Source of the DNA: Falsiruegeria mediterranea M17
GTDB lineage: Bacteria > Pseudomonadota > Alphaproteobacteria > Rhodobacterales > Rhodobacteraceae
Direction of reading: 5' to 3'
Assembly: GCF_900302455.1 (NCBI RefSeq)
Contig: NZ_ONZG01000010.1
Coordinates: 1-64,000 of the forward strand
DNA length: 64,000 nucleotides
This document shows, in pieces, positions 63,624 to 64,000 of this stretch. Every line of letters begins with the position of its first letter. Positions within the stretch are counted from its first letter, which is position 1. Position numbers and translations under genes: made by a program. The notes beneath the pieces were generated by a model, which was given only the letters and a program-made list of their open reading frames with translations, was not told where the DNA came from and made no database searches.

Positions 63624-64000
63624 ATGGAAACCGCATTCGAAGCCCTCATCGCCTTTTTCCTTATCGTGTCCGGCGTGTTTGGATTTGTCGGTTCTTACGG
63701 CCTTTTGAAACTCAAAGACTCGATGTCCCGGCTGCATGCGCCCACCAAGGCGACAACGCTTGGCGTGGGCGGGGTGTTGCTGGCGTCAATCTTTCACTCG
63801 ATCGCCATCGAACATCACTTGTCCCTGCACGAGCTGCTGATCACGCTCTTTCTGTTCCTGACCGCCCCGGTGACGGCGCATTTCATCGCCAAGGCTCACA
63901 TCCACATGAGCGAGACACCCGAGACCTTGCCCGGCGCGGAACAAGACGGCATATGGGCCACTCATGATGTGCCTGGGGACGATGAGACCGAAGGCGACAA
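63624..64000 (+). CDS. mrpG: Mrp antiporter subunit G, cut by window end
   Basis: The ATG at 63624 has a GGGAGGGG site. The 125 residues seen include GLLKLKDSMSRLHAPTKATT, the MrpG signature, and three transmembrane helices. An acidic tail (GDDETEGD) is running out at the window end, so only the last residues should be missing. Confidence 0.92.
   Translation, partial: METAFEALIAFFLIVSGVFGFVGSYGLLKLKDSMSRLHAPTKATTLGVGGVLLASIFHSIAIEHHLSLHELLITLFLFLTAPVTAHFIAKAHIHMSETPETLPGAEQDGIWATHDVPGDDETEGD

Overview
The window is a high-GC alphaproteobacterial chromosome segment, most likely from a marine Rhodobacteraceae (Roseobacter-group) organism. The evidence is the gene content and gene order: a ChrR/RpoE singlet-oxygen switch beside a lipid-modification operon, an aerobic (CobG-type) cobalamin operon, an opgCGH glucan operon, a fused MrpA/B antiporter, a bd oxidase with a DUF2474 subunit, and dense translationally coupled operons with ATGA overlaps. 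Species cannot be fixed from sequence alone.

Layout. (1) 1-160 is the 5' end of an IS5-family transposase cut by the window edge. (2) 504-10027 is a catabolic operon: LysR regulator, hydantoinase/oxoprolinase A and B, a DAO-type FAD oxidoreductase, an HpcH/HpaI aldolase, a class I aminotransferase, a uronate-dehydrogenase-like reductase, and an SDR broken by an in-frame stop. (3) 10613-15314 (minus) holds two tandem exported DUF3604 metallo-hydrolase-like proteins and an outer-membrane channel-like protein. The channel gene is frameshifted and the leading DUF3604 gene has a stop just after its signal peptide. (4) 15759-17126 is a small island-like patch of hypothetical genes with an integrase stub beside tRNA-Thr(TGT). 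(5) 17522-25164 is the rpoE-chrR pair and a divergent seven-gene lipid-modification operon, with two back-to-back matching RpoE-type promoters between them. (6) 25161-27696 is cydAB plus DUF2474. (7) 27905-30364 holds a VOC protein, a beta-hydroxyacid dehydrogenase and a divergent LysR regulator. (8) 30452-44605 is a cobalamin riboswitch followed by DUF1636-cobW-cobN-cobG-cobH-cobI-cobJ-(cobK reversed)-cobL-cobE-cobM-cobB-cobA-cobF. (9) 45124-50133 holds two ThDP-dependent enzymes, a DUF302 protein and a CaiB-type CoA transferase. (10) 50312-56295 is a TPR protein and opgC-opgG-opgH. (11) 56567-57855 is an exported esterase and a rhodanese. (12) 58081-64000 is the Mrp Na+/H+ antiporter operon, cut in mrpG by the window edge.

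How the genes work together. The cob genes cover uroporphyrinogen III to cobyrinate a,c-diamide and supply the cobalt-chelatase large subunit; B12 feedback acts through the leader riboswitch. RpoE/ChrR probably switches on the lipid operon under singlet oxygen or related photo-oxidative stress. The bd oxidase, glucans and Mrp antiporter are respiratory, osmotic and ionic stress functions. The catabolic operon and the DUF3604 operon are accessory regions with uncertain substrates and visible decay. Two copies of an intergenic repeat of about 210-230 bp (44761-44990 and 56334-56543) follow the cob and opg operons.
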